From assembly GCF_001672755.1 (NCBI RefSeq), contig NZ_LZKI01000150.1:1-64000 (forward strand): 64,000 bases of DNA. The letters are read 5' to 3'. The position numbers and the translations under genes are program-made. Shown in pieces: positions 17,349 through 27,000 of the stretch (position 1 is its first letter; the number at the start of each line of letters is the position of its first letter). The DNA comes from Mycobacterium colombiense. Its GTDB lineage: Bacteria > Actinomycetota > Actinomycetes > Mycobacteriales > Mycobacteriaceae. Under the pieces are notes generated by a model that ran no database searches, was not told the origin of the DNA, and saw only the letters and a program-made list of their open reading frames with translations.

Positions 17349-18476
17349 TCAGTGGTCGGCTTCGCCTGCGCTGTGCGACAACACGGACATGGCACCGCTG
17401 AGAATCTGCGAGAACGGGTCAGCGCCGCCGCCGAATGTCGCCTGGTTGGCCGGCGCCGTGACGGCCGCTGGGTCGAAGCCGTGCACGGGGTCCACCTGAA
17501 CGGGAGCGGTCGCCGGGTCGTCGTTTCGCGAATAGCCCGCGTTCACGCGGGGAGTCAGGATCGCGTCGAGCTTGTTCAGCGTGTCCTCCGGAATTCCGAT
17601 GTAGGCCAGCGGCATGACCAGCGGAAGGTGCTTTTCGGGGACCATGATCGTGGTGATTTTGGCGCCCCGGGAGTTGACCGTCGTTCTGATGTTCTGCGGC
17701 GGCACCATGCTCGGGTTCGTGAAGGCCACCGCGGTGTGACCCGTGGCGAGGCCCAGCAGCGTGTTGGCGAGAGCGAACAAGTTATCCGGCCGGTCAGGGA
17801 AGTCCGCAATCGAGTCGTACGCCGCCACGAACTTGTCGGTGTCGTACTGGCTCTCGTACGGCGGTGGCATGCGGTAGTCGAGCGCTGGAACAACGCTGCC
17901 GACCGGGAACATGGCGCTCAGGAAACTCTGGCCGAAGGCGTGCTGCCCGATCGGGTCGCCGAATGTTGCGAAGTTCAGCGTGTCGGGCGGGGGAGCGGTC
18001 GGATCATTGGCCAGTCGGGCCTGCTCGCCGTCGACTACGAACCCGCCCTCGGACAAGCCGATCGCCGTGCCGGGGCGACCGGTGGCGCGGATCGCCGCGT
18101 CGAGGTTGTTGATGCCCTCGTCGACAGACTCGCCGACGCTGGGGCCGTCGATCCCCAGGCCCGGGAAGGATTCATCGATCTTGCCGATGCCCGGGAAGAG
18201 TCGCTCCAACACATGTCCCTGCACCTGACCGGCGGGGTAGCGAACGATTTGGCGCTGCTGGCCCGGGAACCACTCCGCGCCCTCCATGCGGATGTACTGG
18301 TCGTAGGGGATGCCCAGCACATGAGCCCCGCCAAGGGCGTACGCGGTCTGGTCGCCCGGCGCCCCAGGGGTCGGCGGGCCGCCGATGGGCGTGTCGGCAT
18401 TTGCGGTATCGATGCCGAAATACCCTGCGCCACCTACAGTTAACAGCGCCGTAACTCCTGCGAGTAGTTTCTTCAT
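17349..18476 (-). CDS. Secreted PE-PPE-domain acyltransferase (TPP final acylation)
   Basis: 375 aa. The frame is open upstream to 18755, but ATG 18476 has AGGAG six bases upstream and starts a signal or anchor sequence (MKKLLAGVTALLTVGGAGYF). A serine-hydrolase PE-PPE domain follows, with nucleophile elbow GLSEGG and Ser at residue 142. Relatives are Chp1/Chp2 (Rv3822, Rv1184c), which acylate trehalose lipids outside the membrane. In the TPP pathway the PE enzyme transfers polyphleic chains to exported diacyltrehalose in the envelope. It lies 53 bases after mmpL10. The C-terminal 40 residues are low-complexity. Confidence 0.87.
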   Translation of the reverse strand: MKKLLAGVTALLTVGGAGYFGIDTANADTPIGGPPTPGAPGDQTAYALGGAHVLGIPYDQYIRMEGAEWFPGQQRQIVRYPAGQVQGHVLERLFPGIGKIDESFPGLGIDGPSVGESVDEGINNLDAAIRATGRPGTAIGLSEGGFVVDGEQARLANDPTAPPPDTLNFATFGDPIGQHAFGQSFLSAMFPVGSVVPALDYRMPPPYESQYDTDKFVAAYDSIADFPDRPDNLFALANTLLGLATGHTAVAFTNPSMVPPQNIRTTVNSRGAKITTIMVPEKHLPLVMPLAYIGIPEDTLNKLDAILTPRVNAGYSRNDDPATAPVQVDPVHGFDPAAVTAPANQATFGGGADPFSQILSGAMSVLSHSAGEADH

Positions 18477-18529
18477 CCCTACTCCTGACCCTTCGGCTTC
18501 TCTAGTCTCACATACATCATGGGTGCGTG

Positions 18530-21500
18530 CTAACTGAGCTCTGGTTCGGCGCGTCCCACCGCCGTTCGCGACGGCGGCCGCCGCAAGGACCGCCCTACGC
18601 TCAGTCGTGACGGCCACCAGTTCGCCCGTCCCGCCAGCGCAGCGATGGCGGGAACCGTGATGGTGCGCACCAAAAAGGTATCCAGCAGAATTCCCACGCC
18701 GATCACGAAACCGCCTTGGATCACGGTGCCGATGCTGGAGAACAGGAGGCCGCACATCGATGCGGCGAAGATCAGACCCGCCGCAGTGATCACGCCGCCT
18801 GTCGAACTCAGGGTGCGGATGATGCCGTAACGCATGCTGTGCGGAGACTCATCACGCATTCGCGAGACGAGCAGCATGTTGTAGTCGGCTCCCACCGCGA
18901 CCAGCACCACGAATGCCAGTGGCGGCACGCTCCAATGCAAGTGCTGACCGAGTAGGAATTGAAACACCAGAACGCCGATGCCTACCGCCGATAGATACGA
19001 AATAACCACGGTGGCAACCAGGTACAGCGGCGCGACGATCGCGCGTAGCAGCGCGATCAACGTCAGCAGCACGACGAGCAGGGTGACCGCGATGATGAAC
19101 CGGATGTCGTGTTGGTAATAGTCCCGTGTGTCCTTAAGGCCTGCGGTGTACCCCGCCATCGATACGGTGGCGTCCGCCAACGCGGTATTGGGTTGGGCTC
19201 CCCGGGCGGTCGCGGTGATGGCATTGACCTGATCCATGGCTTCGGTGCTGAAGGGATTGAGTTTGGTTTGGACCAAGTACCGCACCGAGCGGCCGTCTTG
19301 TGAAATGAACACCTTGGCCGCCTGCTGGAACTCCGGCAGGTGCAGAAGCTGGGACGGAATATTGAACCCCGCCATTGCCGGACGCGCCGCGTCATGTTTC
19401 AGCGACAGCAAAAACGCGGCTGACTCGCTGAGCCCCGCACCCAGCTGCTTGACCTTGTCGATGAGTTGAGCCACCGCGTCGGCCACCTGTCGGCTCCCAC
19501 CGGCGAGTTGGTCTGCGCCACTTTGCAGGGTGTTGAGGTTGGTCTGCAGGCCGCCGGGTCGGTCCATCCCCATGGAATGCAGCACCTCGCTGAGCTTCGC
19601 GAATGCGCTGCGTAGGCGGTCCGTCGACGCTTTCAGGGCCCGCTTGTCCGGATACTCCTGCAGTTGGTGGGACAAGTCATTAATGGCGTCGAGGTCTGCT
19701 TGATCGCGCGCCCCCACCAGCTGCTCGAATGTCCCGCGGGTGGCGCTACACGACGAGTCGGCATCGCAGACCGGGTTGCCTTGCAGCGCCGTCAAGACCG
19801 GGCCTATCCACGCGAACATGTTCTTGGCGGCCGAAAAGTTCCAACCCATCGTGTTGCTGAGCGAGTTGACGTGGTCGACGAGTCGGGCTGCGATGTCGAC
19901 CTCTTCGACCAGCGCGTTGCCGCTGTACTGGCTCTTCGTCGATGAGAAGGCAGTCTCCAGTTCGCGCACGCTCGCAGCGAGCTGGTTGACCTGGCCGCGG
20001 ACATCGCCGAGGTTGTCGGCCAGCGTGCCGGCCCCTTCGGTCAGGCGGTTCAGGTCATTGGTCTGGTCGTTGATCATCCTGGACCCGCCGGCCAGCAGGC
20101 TGCCGATGGCGCCTGCCTGATAGGTGGCTCTGAATTGTTCCGGCACATTCCCGGTGGGGCGGGTGATGCCGCTGACGGCGCCGACATTCGGCAGTTGGCT
20201 GACGCGATCCGCCATCTGTTCCAAGTCCGCAAGGGCCTGCGGCGTGCGAAGGTCATGCGGCGACTGGACCAGGATGTATTCCGGAATGGACTGGTTCACC
20301 GGGAAATGGCGATCCAGCGCGGCGTATCCGATGGAGCTCGGAGCAGACGCCCGCAGGGCCTTGCGGTCGTCGTAGTTGTAGCGCACCAAGCCCGCGCAGC
20401 TGGCCAGGATGATCAGCACAAGCACGCTGGCAACCAGATGTGCCCTCGGCCGGCGCACAATGCGTATCCCGGAACGCCGCCAGAACCGCGCGGTCAGTTC
20501 ACGCCGGGGCTTGATCCAACCGCGCGGGCCGGCGAGCACCATGATTGCCGGCAACAGCGTCACCGCGGCCAGGAATGCGACGCCGATCCCGATTGCCGAG
20601 GAGATCCCGACCGTTTTGAACACGCCCATCCGGGCGAAGCTGATGAGGAGAAAGGTGATTCCCACGGTGCTGGCGGACGCAGTGATCACCTTCCCGATCG
20701 AGATCAGAGCCTTCTTCATCGCCTGATCGAAGTCGTCTCCCGACCGCAGATAGTCGTGATAGCGACTGATGAGAAAGACGGCGTAATCGGTTCCGGCGCC
20801 GGCCATGATCGCGCTCAGGAACACGATGGACTGGTTCGAGACCCCCGAGCCGGTGAATTGCGAGTAGCCCGCCACCGCCGCCTCCGCGATCATCAGGGAC
20901 AACCCGATAGTGAGCAACGGCAGCAGCATCGTGACCGCGCTGCGGTAAACCAATAGCAGGACGATGAGCACCAGAATGGCGATCGCCAGCTCGATCGGGA
21001 GCCGATCCCGATCGCCCGCGACGGTGAGGTCGGCGACGGTCGCCGCCGGGCCGGTGAGGTTCACCGTCAGGGGCGTTCCGGTCGGATTGGTCTCCAGCGT
21101 TCGTTTGACGATGTCGCTGATCCGGTTGAAGGCAGCGTAAGACTGCGGGGTGCCCAGCTCGCCCGCAACGCCGACAGGCAACACCCAAGCCTTGTGGTCC
21201 TTACTGGTCACGACGGAACGCAGGGGCGGCGCGCTGACGAAATCCTGCAACATCACGACATCTCGCGTGTCCTGGCGCAGCGCGGTCACCAATTTGCGGT
21301 AAGCGACTTCGTCGGCGGGTCCGAGGCCCTTCTCATCGGTCAGGGCCACCAGCAGGAGGTCGTCCGAGCCCGACTCGTGAAACGCCTCGGTCATCTTTCG
21401 GGCGGTGATACTGGACGGCGCGTTGCTAGGCAAGATAGCGAGCGGATGCTTTTGGGCCATCTCGTTGAGGGATGGGAATGTCAGTGGCAGGGCGATCGCT

Positions 21501-21565
21501 AAAGCGGCCCAGGCCCCTATAACGACCCAGGGCCATCGCACCACAAAATCGGCTATTCGTCGCAT
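18530..21565 (-). CDS. mmpL10: MmpL10-type trehalose lipid transporter
   Basis: 1011 aa from ATG 21565, which has TGAGG 6 bases upstream; the open frame extends 48 bases further. RND transporter with two sets of membrane helices; proton-relay motifs AGTDYAVFLISRY and GADYNMLLVSRM. The second periplasmic loop has coiled-coil heptads (DQTNDLNRLTEGAGTLADNL and following) typical of the MmpL8/10 group, and no MmpS gene is adjacent. MmpL10 exports diacyltrehalose precursors in TPP and polyacyltrehalose synthesis. It stands between papA3 and the PE-PPE gene in a run of same-strand genes. Confidence 0.9.
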   Translation of the reverse strand: MRRIADFVVRWPWVVIGAWAALAIALPLTFPSLNEMAQKHPLAILPSNAPSSITARKMTEAFHESGSDDLLLVALTDEKGLGPADEVAYRKLVTALRQDTRDVVMLQDFVSAPPLRSVVTSKDHKAWVLPVGVAGELGTPQSYAAFNRISDIVKRTLETNPTGTPLTVNLTGPAATVADLTVAGDRDRLPIELAIAILVLIVLLLVYRSAVTMLLPLLTIGLSLMIAEAAVAGYSQFTGSGVSNQSIVFLSAIMAGAGTDYAVFLISRYHDYLRSGDDFDQAMKKALISIGKVITASASTVGITFLLISFARMGVFKTVGISSAIGIGVAFLAAVTLLPAIMVLAGPRGWIKPRRELTARFWRRSGIRIVRRPRAHLVASVLVLIILASCAGLVRYNYDDRKALRASAPSSIGYAALDRHFPVNQSIPEYILVQSPHDLRTPQALADLEQMADRVSQLPNVGAVSGITRPTGNVPEQFRATYQAGAIGSLLAGGSRMINDQTNDLNRLTEGAGTLADNLGDVRGQVNQLAASVRELETAFSSTKSQYSGNALVEEVDIAARLVDHVNSLSNTMGWNFSAAKNMFAWIGPVLTALQGNPVCDADSSCSATRGTFEQLVGARDQADLDAINDLSHQLQEYPDKRALKASTDRLRSAFAKLSEVLHSMGMDRPGGLQTNLNTLQSGADQLAGGSRQVADAVAQLIDKVKQLGAGLSESAAFLLSLKHDAARPAMAGFNIPSQLLHLPEFQQAAKVFISQDGRSVRYLVQTKLNPFSTEAMDQVNAITATARGAQPNTALADATVSMAGYTAGLKDTRDYYQHDIRFIIAVTLLVVLLTLIALLRAIVAPLYLVATVVISYLSAVGIGVLVFQFLLGQHLHWSVPPLAFVVLVAVGADYNMLLVSRMRDESPHSMRYGIIRTLSSTGGVITAAGLIFAASMCGLLFSSIGTVIQGGFVIGVGILLDTFLVRTITVPAIAALAGRANWWPSRLSVGRSLRRPPSRTAVGRAEPELS

Positions 21566-21670
21566 ATCGGCCTCATCCCGGCCGGCGCAGTTGTTGGCGT
21601 TCTGCGGTGGCACCCGCCGACGCTGTGGTCAAACCGCGCAATTTCCCGCGAGTCATCGAACTACTCCACG

Positions 21671-23092
21671 CTACCCAACGCGTCCCCAATGCCCGGTGTC
21701 GGCGACCCGCCCGCACACGGACCGCATCGCTTCCAAATAGCGGGCAACCGATTTCTGAGCGATCGGATCATCGGGGAACATCATCGCCATTGCCGTGCCT
21801 TCCCCGTACCGAAATAGGTAGATGGTCAGCTGATACGAATACCGGCCGTCCGAGTAGATTCCTATGTTGTTCGCATAGCCGAGGTCCGCTGCCGCAAGCA
21901 CCGCATTGAGGGGAGCGGCGCCGCCGTGGAAAAAATTCGACACCGGAAAGTTCGGCTGCGGCCACTTCAGCCACGGTGCTAATTCCAATACGCGGTAATA
22001 CGGCACCTTCGCCAGGTGCTGACCTGAATCGAAAGAAGTCTGCGCTGCCCACGCGGCCTCGGCGAAAGTTGCTGCGGCTATCGGCACGGCGATCGGGACC
22101 AAGCCGGTAAACCAGCCCTGCGTCATGAAATTATCCGTAGTCCTGCGTGTATCCCTGGGAGTCAGGCCGTAATACGTTGGAGCTCCGGTGAATTCGTGCT
22201 CGACCAGGGCGATGCACGCGAACAGGCCACCGATGAAACGGGCGCCGACCGCGGTGCAGGCTGATTCGAATCGCTCCGTCTGTTCAGCGTCCATCAGGAG
22301 TTCGGAGACCATGTCGCTGGCACTCGCCCCCGACGGGTTGCCCAATGGCAGCGGAAATTCAGGAAAACTGCCATTGTTGTTCTCGGCGAAGTCAATCCAC
22401 GTGCGTACCTCGGGCGAATCCACGGTCAACGTCGACGTGTACCGGCGCTCGCCCGCGCAGAAATCGTCAAAGCTGCCGGCATCGGGAAGCTCGAGGGGTT
22501 CATCGCCTGCGCTCGCCGCCGCATACATTCCGTTGGCCTCGAGCATCGTTGTGCCGATCAGCGTCGCGTCCCCGTGGACATGATCCATAGCGGCAAAGAA
22601 AGTAAAGTAGTCATCGCTCTGGACAATCCCGAAGGTGAAGCAGCCCCACTCCAGCGGATTCGGTATCGCCACCACATGAGCGCGCATTTCGTCACCTGTC
22701 ATTTCGCCGTGATCTATCGGGGCGAATTCAATATCAGCGGGGTCGCTGATGGTGTGTCTGATGAACTCTCCGTCGCCGGTGTGGTCGAACCAACTGCGGA
22801 ACGTGTCATGCCGGCGCAGGTATGCGTTGACGGCATGGTTCATGGCGGAAATATCGCATTGGCCGGGTACGTCACAGGTCGCGATGATTTGCCGGGAAAA
22901 GTCGAGCCCCGCGGACGTTCGCTCGTGGAAATTACGAAGATGCTGGCCCTGCATGTAACTGACCGGTACCGAACTGGCCGGCGCCTGTAGCGCCTTCTCG
23001 GCGGCCGCGGCCGTCGGGTGCCAGGAGATGACCGACCCAGGGGCCGGGGTCCAATCGCTGAGCGAGCCGATCGTGATCTTCCCGATGCGCAA
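21671..23092 (-). CDS. papA3: PapA3-type trehalose acyltransferase
   Basis: 473 aa from TTG 23092: GAGGAG lies 6 bases upstream and the protein then begins LRIGKITIGSLSDWTPAPG, aligning with the start of PapA proteins. The 88 extra upstream codons of the open frame show no family similarity. Segments shared with PapA3: SWHPTAAAAEKAL, VNAYLRRHDTFRSWF, DSPEVRTWIDFAENNNG, TQGWFTG. The catalytic motif is HVHGDA with His171 and Asp175; the usual HxxxDG glycine is Ala here. PapA3 acylates trehalose on two positions inside the cell to give the substrate exported by MmpL10. First gene of the minus run, divergent from the PKS. Confidence 0.88.
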   Translation of the reverse strand: MRIGKITIGSLSDWTPAPGSVISWHPTAAAAEKALQAPASSVPVSYMQGQHLRNFHERTSAGLDFSRQIIATCDVPGQCDISAMNHAVNAYLRRHDTFRSWFDHTGDGEFIRHTISDPADIEFAPIDHGEMTGDEMRAHVVAIPNPLEWGCFTFGIVQSDDYFTFFAAMDHVHGDATLIGTTMLEANGMYAAASAGDEPLELPDAGSFDDFCAGERRYTSTLTVDSPEVRTWIDFAENNNGSFPEFPLPLGNPSGASASDMVSELLMDAEQTERFESACTAVGARFIGGLFACIALVEHEFTGAPTYYGLTPRDTRRTTDNFMTQGWFTGLVPIAVPIAAATFAEAAWAAQTSFDSGQHLAKVPYYRVLELAPWLKWPQPNFPVSNFFHGGAAPLNAVLAAADLGYANNIGIYSDGRYSYQLTIYLFRYGEGTAMAMMFPDDPIAQKSVARYLEAMRSVCGRVADTGHWGRVG

Positions 23093-24010
23093 TCCAGTCT
23101 CCTCGGTCTCGACGGCCGCGGTTCCGCCCCGCCGGTCGCGGCACCAAGATAACTCTCTTCGGAGTGACCGAAGCGAGGTGCGCGGACGCGCGTGCGACAA
23201 CTCACCGACACGGCAGGCGGTGGTGAGGATGGAACGGCCCCGCGCCGGACGCAGGCCGGCGCCGACAGTTGACGATACTCGCGCGATCACCTGACGATAC
23301 TTGTGCAACACGCCGCGGAGAAGCGCCATACTCGTTTGATTGTTATACGCGTGCACAATCGGACCGGCATGCGTACATTATTTGACGGACCTGATTTGTT
23401 TCGCCGCCGCACGCCTTTGTCGGCCTGTCAGCGATGGCTGAGCCGGCGGAAGCACTTGATCTTGCTAGGAGTGTCGAGATGGGCCGTGCGTTGCAATGTC
23501 GGATCAAGGCCCTTTGAGAGCAGGCAAGTCATCGCACGCCCTGATGCATCTGGGCAGGTGGACCACGTTGTGGGACATGAGATCCCGCGTGACTGTGGGA
23601 GTGTCGATCGCGTGCGATGGAGCGATCGATGTGCATACAGATCGAGGAGGTGTCCGTCGTTGCTGCGGCGGCAGGGTCCGCCCGCCGATTCTGCCGGGTG
23701 TATTGTCGTCGCCTATACCGGAAGCCTTCCTGCAGTCGATGATTTGCGGGTAGCGCGAATTTGAGTGCGGCGCTTGAAGATATCTGCGGCACGGCGGATC
23801 GGGGTGCTCTCCGAACACGGGCTGGTTTGGTGGTGAAGTGATTTGAGCTGACGACGGTTGCTGGAGGCAGTGCACCAGCAAACTTCCGCGCGCTGTCTGC
23901 TCCGGGGTGTGCAGTGAGCGGCCCAAGATCTGGTACGGACACCACAGCCGTGGCGCTGAAACGTGCCCGGCGACGGAATCCTCGCGAGCCGAAGCAGAGA
24001 GGACAACCAC
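23093..24010. other. 918-base divergent regulatory region between papA3 and pks
   Basis: No reading frame here has both a plausible start and family-like composition. The region is less GC-rich to the eye than its flanks, notably 23330-23410 and 23740-23860. It must hold the promoters of papA3 (minus) and pks (plus). It contains a 10-base direct repeat at 23270 and 23292 on the papA3 side. On the pks side only the Shine-Dalgarno AGAGAGGA (23996-24003) is clear, 7 bases before ATG 24011. Confidence 0.6.
23270..23301. promoter_or_regulatory. Paired direct repeats TGACGATACT upstream of papA3
   Basis: TGACGATACT occurs exactly at 23270-23279 and 23292-23301, a 22-base period or two helical turns, 178-210 bases upstream of the papA3 start. 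Same-face tandem half sites are typical for response regulators and similar factors. The protein that binds is unknown. Confidence 0.5.
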
Positions 24011-27000
24011 ATGTCGACCGCCGAAGGTCTCATCGAGCCCGCATCCGGTTTTGCGATCGTCGGATACGCGGCGCGTTTTCCCGGCGCCTCGGACACTGAC
24101 GAATTCTGGCAGCTGCTGCGGGATGGCCGGGATGCGATATCGGAGGTGCCCCAAGACCGTTGGGACGCCGATGAATTCTTCGACCCGGATCCCGATGCGC
24201 CCGGGAAGGTTGTGACCCGTCGGGCGGGGTTCGTCGATGACGTAACGGGTTTCGACGCGCCGTTCTTCGGTGTGTCTGCGCGGGAGGTCAGGTTGATGGA
24301 CCCGCAGCATCGGATCTTGCTGGAGACGGCGTGGCGGGCGGTGGAGCATTCGGGCACCGCGCCAACGGCGTTGGCGAACACCAACACTGGTGTGTTCGTC
24401 GGGATGTCCACCCATGACTACCTTGGAATGGCTTCCGACGAGCTGACTTACGCCGAGATCGAGGCCTATATGGCGATCGGGACGTCGTCTGCCGCGGCAG
24501 CGGGCCGGATCAGCTATCGGTTGGGACTGCAGGGTCCGGCGGTCGCCGTCGACACGGCCTGCAGCTCGTCATTGGTGGCGATCCATCAGGCATGCCAAGC
24601 GCTGCGCTTGGGGGAATGCGACCTTGCGCTGGCCGGCGGCGCGAATGTTCTGCTCACCCCCGCGACCATGATCACTTTCTCCCACGCGCACATGCTCGCG
24701 CCCGACGGCCGGTGCAAAACTTTCGACGCCGCCGCGGATGGCTACGTGCGTGGCGAAGGTTGTGGCGTCATCGTCGTGAAGCGGCTTGACGACGCGATCC
24801 GTGACGGTGACCGGATTCGGGCCGTGATCCGGGGCAGCGCGATCAACCAGGACGGCGCATCGGGCGGTTTGACCGTGCCGAACGGCATTGCCCAGCAACG
24901 CGTTATCGCCGAGGCGCTGCAACGCGCCGGCATCGCCCCGGGGGACGTCGGATACCTGGAGGCACATGGGACCGGGACGTCGCTGGGTGATCCGATCGAG
25001 GCCCAGGCCGCGGGCGCGGTGCTCGGCGCCGGGCGCGAGGCGAGCCGGCCGCTGTTGATCGGCTCGGTGAAGACCAACATCGGGCACCTGGAAGCGGCCG
25101 CAGGGATCGCGGGCGTCATCAAGGTCATTCTGTCGCTCGAAAACGGATTACTGCCGCAGCACCTACACTTTCGCAATCCCTCTCCGCACATTCCGTGGGA
25201 CCGCCTTCCGGTGCAGGTCGTCGAAGAAGCGACTGCCTGGGAACGGAACGGTCGGCCGCGTATTGCAGGAGTCAGTTCGTTCGGGTTCGCCGGGACCAAC
25301 GCACACGTCATCCTCGAGGAGGCGCCCGAGGAAGTGGTTCAGGTTGCTGCAAGCCCGATTTCCGCCGACCGGGCCGAAGACCGCCGGTTCAGCATCCTTC
25401 CGCTGTCGGCGCGGACACCCGCCGCGCTGGTGCAGATCGCCGATCGATACCGAAGTTGGTTGAGCGCGAACCCCGAAGCCACCCTTGCCGATTTGCGCTT
25501 TACCACCGGAGTCGGGCGAGCACACTTGGAGCACCGGGCAGCGTTGGTGGTGAATTCGAGAGAATCTGCCAGTGAGTTGCTCGGCGCACTCGCCGACGAC
25601 CGTCCGGCACCCGGTTTGATTCGCGGTGTATCCGATGACACACCGAAGACGGCGTGGTTGTTCACCGGTCAAGGCAGCCAGTACGCCGGCATGGCCAGGG
25701 AGCTGTTCGACACCGAGCCGGTGTTCGCAGAGACGCTGACCCGCTGCGCTGCAGTTGTTGCCGACGTTCTCGAAAAGCCGTTGCTGGAAGCAATTTTCGA
25801 TGTGGACAGCCCAGGCAGCGACGAGGCATTGCGGCAGACCGCCTTTGCCCAGCCCGCGTTGTTCGCGGTGGAGATGGGCCTGGCCCGCCTCTGGCAGTCC
25901 TGGGGCTTCGAACCCGACGTGGTGCTGGGCCACAGCGTCGGCCAGTATTCGGCGGCCTGCGTCGCGGGCGTGTTCAGCCTCGAGGACGGCGCGCTGCTGA
26001 TGGCCGAGCGCGGCCGTCTTTTCGGCAGTTTGCCTGCGGGCGGTCGGATGGTCGCGGTGTTCACCGCCGTGGAGCGCGTCGAAGCCCTGACTGACGAGTT
26101 CCCGAGCCTGGCGATCGCCGCCTACAACGGCGCTAACACCGTATTGTCGGGGCCCGCGCAGGATCTCGAGCAGGCGGTAGCCAGGTTGACGGCCGACGGT
26201 GTCCGGTGTGACTGGCTGGACACCAGCCATGCGTTCCACTCGTCTCTGCTGGATCCGATCCTCGACGAGTTCGAGTCGTACGTGAACCGGTTCGATTTCA
26301 GCTCGCCACAACGGATTCTGGTGTGCAACCGTACCGGCGCCGCCCTCGGCCGAAGCGTGAAATTAGATGGCTCCTATTGGCGTCGCCACGCGCGCCAGCC
26401 GGTTGAATTCGCCAAGAGCGTACGGACTCTTGCCGACCTGAATTGCAAGGTGTTGTTAGAGGTCGGCCCGCAGCCGGTTCTCACCGCCGCAGCCCTGCGG
26501 GCATGGCCTGACCCGGCCACTGCACCGCGGGCGATTGCGTCCATGCGTCGAAACACCGCCGACCATCGCCAGATCACCGAAGCGCTTGCCGACGCCTACG
26601 TCCTGGGCCACTTGCCGAAATTCGCTGCTGTGCGGCAGGAACCAGCGCGAAAGCTCGACCTGCCCACCTACCCGTTCCAGCATCGCCAGTACTGGTTCCG
26701 GGACAAGCGGGTCCGGCCCACTGCCCGCCAGACCACCGTCTCGCGTACCGACGCCGTCCGCCTTCTCGAGGAAGACCGGATCGCGGAGCTCGCCGCGCTA
26801 CTCGATGGTGCGAGCGGTGATCAAAACACCCTCGATGTGCTGACAAAGCTTGCTGCGCAACATAATCAACAGCGTAAGGGCCAGTCCATCTCGGATGATC
26901 GTTACGAAATTCGCTGGGAGAAGTCCACGGCGTCGCTTTCCGACGCGGAAGCCGGCGAGGGATCCATCTGGCTTGTCGTCGGCGACGACGATGTCGTCCA

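Noticed and set aside
23504..24415. Minus-strand ORF spanning the papA3-pks gap and start of pks
   Set aside because: It overlaps the KS domain antisense and shows no protein family features.
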